The notes beneath the pieces were generated by a model, which saw nothing but the letters and a program-made list of their open reading frames with translations, was not told where the DNA came from and did not search any database. DNA of 64,000 nt, taken from positions 248,808-312,807 of the forward strand of contig NZ_JARUQS010000002.1 of NCBI RefSeq assembly GCF_029767755.1. Direction: 5' to 3'. Positions within the stretch are counted from its first letter, which is position 1. The number at the start of each line of letters is the position of its first letter. Position numbers and translations under genes: made by a program. Origin of the DNA: Thiomicrorhabdus sp. zzn3. GTDB taxonomy: Bacteria > Pseudomonadota > Gammaproteobacteria > Thiomicrospirales > Thiomicrospiraceae. Positions 63,265-64,000 of this stretch are shown piece by piece.

Positions 63265-64000
63265 ATGCATATGCCTCGAATTACCCGAAAAATTTTTACC
63301 GATCAGTTTATCTGGATGGTTACGCTTGGCCTGACGGTCGGCTTTATTTTTCCACCATTTATGATTTTGCTCGGCGTGCCCGAGGCGAATGTGATGACGC
63401 CTCTGTTTTACAGTGCTTCGCTACTGGCCGGTTTTTTTATGGGCGTGATGAACTTCGGCCTGGTGCACTTTGTCGTGAGACCCCACCTCAAAGAGTTGGC
63501 TGAACGTATGAAGCTGATAAAGAGCACAGTCAACGATAAAACCTATCAAGAATCGGACGTGCACTGTATGGGCGACAGCTGCTTTATCGAAGCCACTTCC
63601 GATGATGAATTTGGTGATAGTGCGCGCGCTTTTAATGAGATGGTCCAAGCGTTGCAAAGTGCACATGAAGTGGAATACGTCTATACCAGTTTCTCGAAAG
63701 CACTCTCCTCTAACCTGGAATTGGACGGTTTGGCTAAAGAGGCGATTCACATGCTGATAGAGCATACCGTGTGCAGTGCAGGGGGCTTGTATATCGAATA
63801 TGAAGGCGATATGAAGCTGGTTTACGCTCAGGGAATTGTCAATGCGGATCAGCTTGCCGGTCACGAACTGTTGCATCAAGCCATGAATGATACGTCGATC
63901 GAGAGAATTACCCTGCCGGAAAATATCCAAGTAGACGGTCTGCTGACACGTTTTCGCCCACAAGAGATTGTGATTGTGCCGATTCTGTTCAAACAGCGTC
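63265..64000 (+). CDS. Membrane signalling protein with GAF-like domain (C-terminus cut by window)
   Basis: The frame is open from ATG 63265 (AAGGGA eight bases upstream) to the window end, at least 245 codons. Two membrane helices (about 15-37 and 48-72; MVTLGLTVGFIFPPF and YSASLLAGFFMGVMNFG) are close together. A HAMP-like helix with EFGDSARAFNEMVQAL follows, then a GAF-like region (VYTSFSKALSSNLELDGLAKEA onwards). In this layout the missing part is usually a GGDEF diguanylate cyclase or similar output. It may belong with the adhesin and HD-GYP c-di-GMP circuitry, but the output domain is not visible. Confidence 0.7.
   Translation, partial: MHMPRITRKIFTDQFIWMVTLGLTVGFIFPPFMILLGVPEANVMTPLFYSASLLAGFFMGVMNFGLVHFVVRPHLKELAERMKLIKSTVNDKTYQESDVHCMGDSCFIEATSDDEFGDSARAFNEMVQALQSAHEVEYVYTSFSKALSSNLELDGLAKEAIHMLIEHTVCSAGGLYIEYEGDMKLVYAQGIVNADQLAGHELLHQAMNDTSIERITLPENIQVDGLLTRFRPQEIVIVPILFKQR

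Overview
The window reads as about 64 kb of chromosome from a marine, sulfur-oxidising-type gammaproteobacterium, most likely of the Thiomicrospira / Hydrogenovibrio / Thiomicrorhabdus group. That placement is an inference. It rests on the style of the housekeeping proteins (CmoM, MltC, YeeN-type YebC, Apt, TrxC), on sodium-linked energetics (N-type ATPase, Na,K-ATPase-like P-type pump), and on a Cas12a fragment that looks like the Thiomicrospira-type proteins I remember. I see no tRNA, rRNA, intact insertion sequence or CRISPR array.

Layout. 1-3.3 kb: start of a lytic transglycosylase (mltC), a DNA/RNA non-specific endonuclease, tRNA methyltransferase CmoM and a small ABM-domain protein. 3.4-9.7 kb: a complete alternative (N-type) F-ATPase operon on the minus strand, without atpR. 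9.7-12.8 kb: an HlyD / ATPase / ABC-2 permease export system, divergent from a WYL regulator. 13.9-15.0 kb: an AT-rich island with small hydrophobic peptides and a 220-codon N-terminal remnant of cas12a. 15-17.7 kb: a PAS-PAS-MCP-CZB chemoreceptor. 17.8-21.3 kb: copper resistance genes copL-like, copA, copB. 21.3-28 kb: an MBL-GAF-HD-GYP signalling protein and an RND pump with its adaptor. 28-35 kb: a YebC/YeeN protein, then a sigma-54 activator divergent from a cyanate operon (cynABD-cynS) whose control region shows both a -24/-12 promoter and a palindromic upstream activator site. 35-42.6 kb: CopD-like protein, alpha/beta hydrolase, UspA-like protein plus P2C ATPase, chromate transporter, YedI. 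42.8-50.2 kb: a full MoxR-DUF58-DUF4381-VWA-VWA/TPR-BatD operon. 50.2-52.6 kb: FeoC-like protein, thioredoxin 2 and small conserved proteins. 52.8-62.4 kb: two LapA-like retained adhesins flanking a pseudokinase-Sel1 protein. 62.7-64 kb: apt and the start of a membrane GAF signalling protein.

How the parts fit. Several modules concern ion and metal handling (N-ATPase, P2C pump, copper, chromate, RND). One handles nitrogen or cyanate under sigma-54. One is an envelope chaperone/VWA system. The last concerns regulated surface attachment: the adhesins, a chemoreceptor, an HD-GYP protein and a truncated GAF receptor. Threaded through everything is a strongly over-represented palindrome, CAGGCCTG, often extended to AACAGGCCTGTT. 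I counted 26 copies by eye, 12 of them in the small intergenic fraction. This and the decayed type V-A CRISPR locus are the two signals most worth following. The adhesin-pseudokinase-adhesin cassette comes next.
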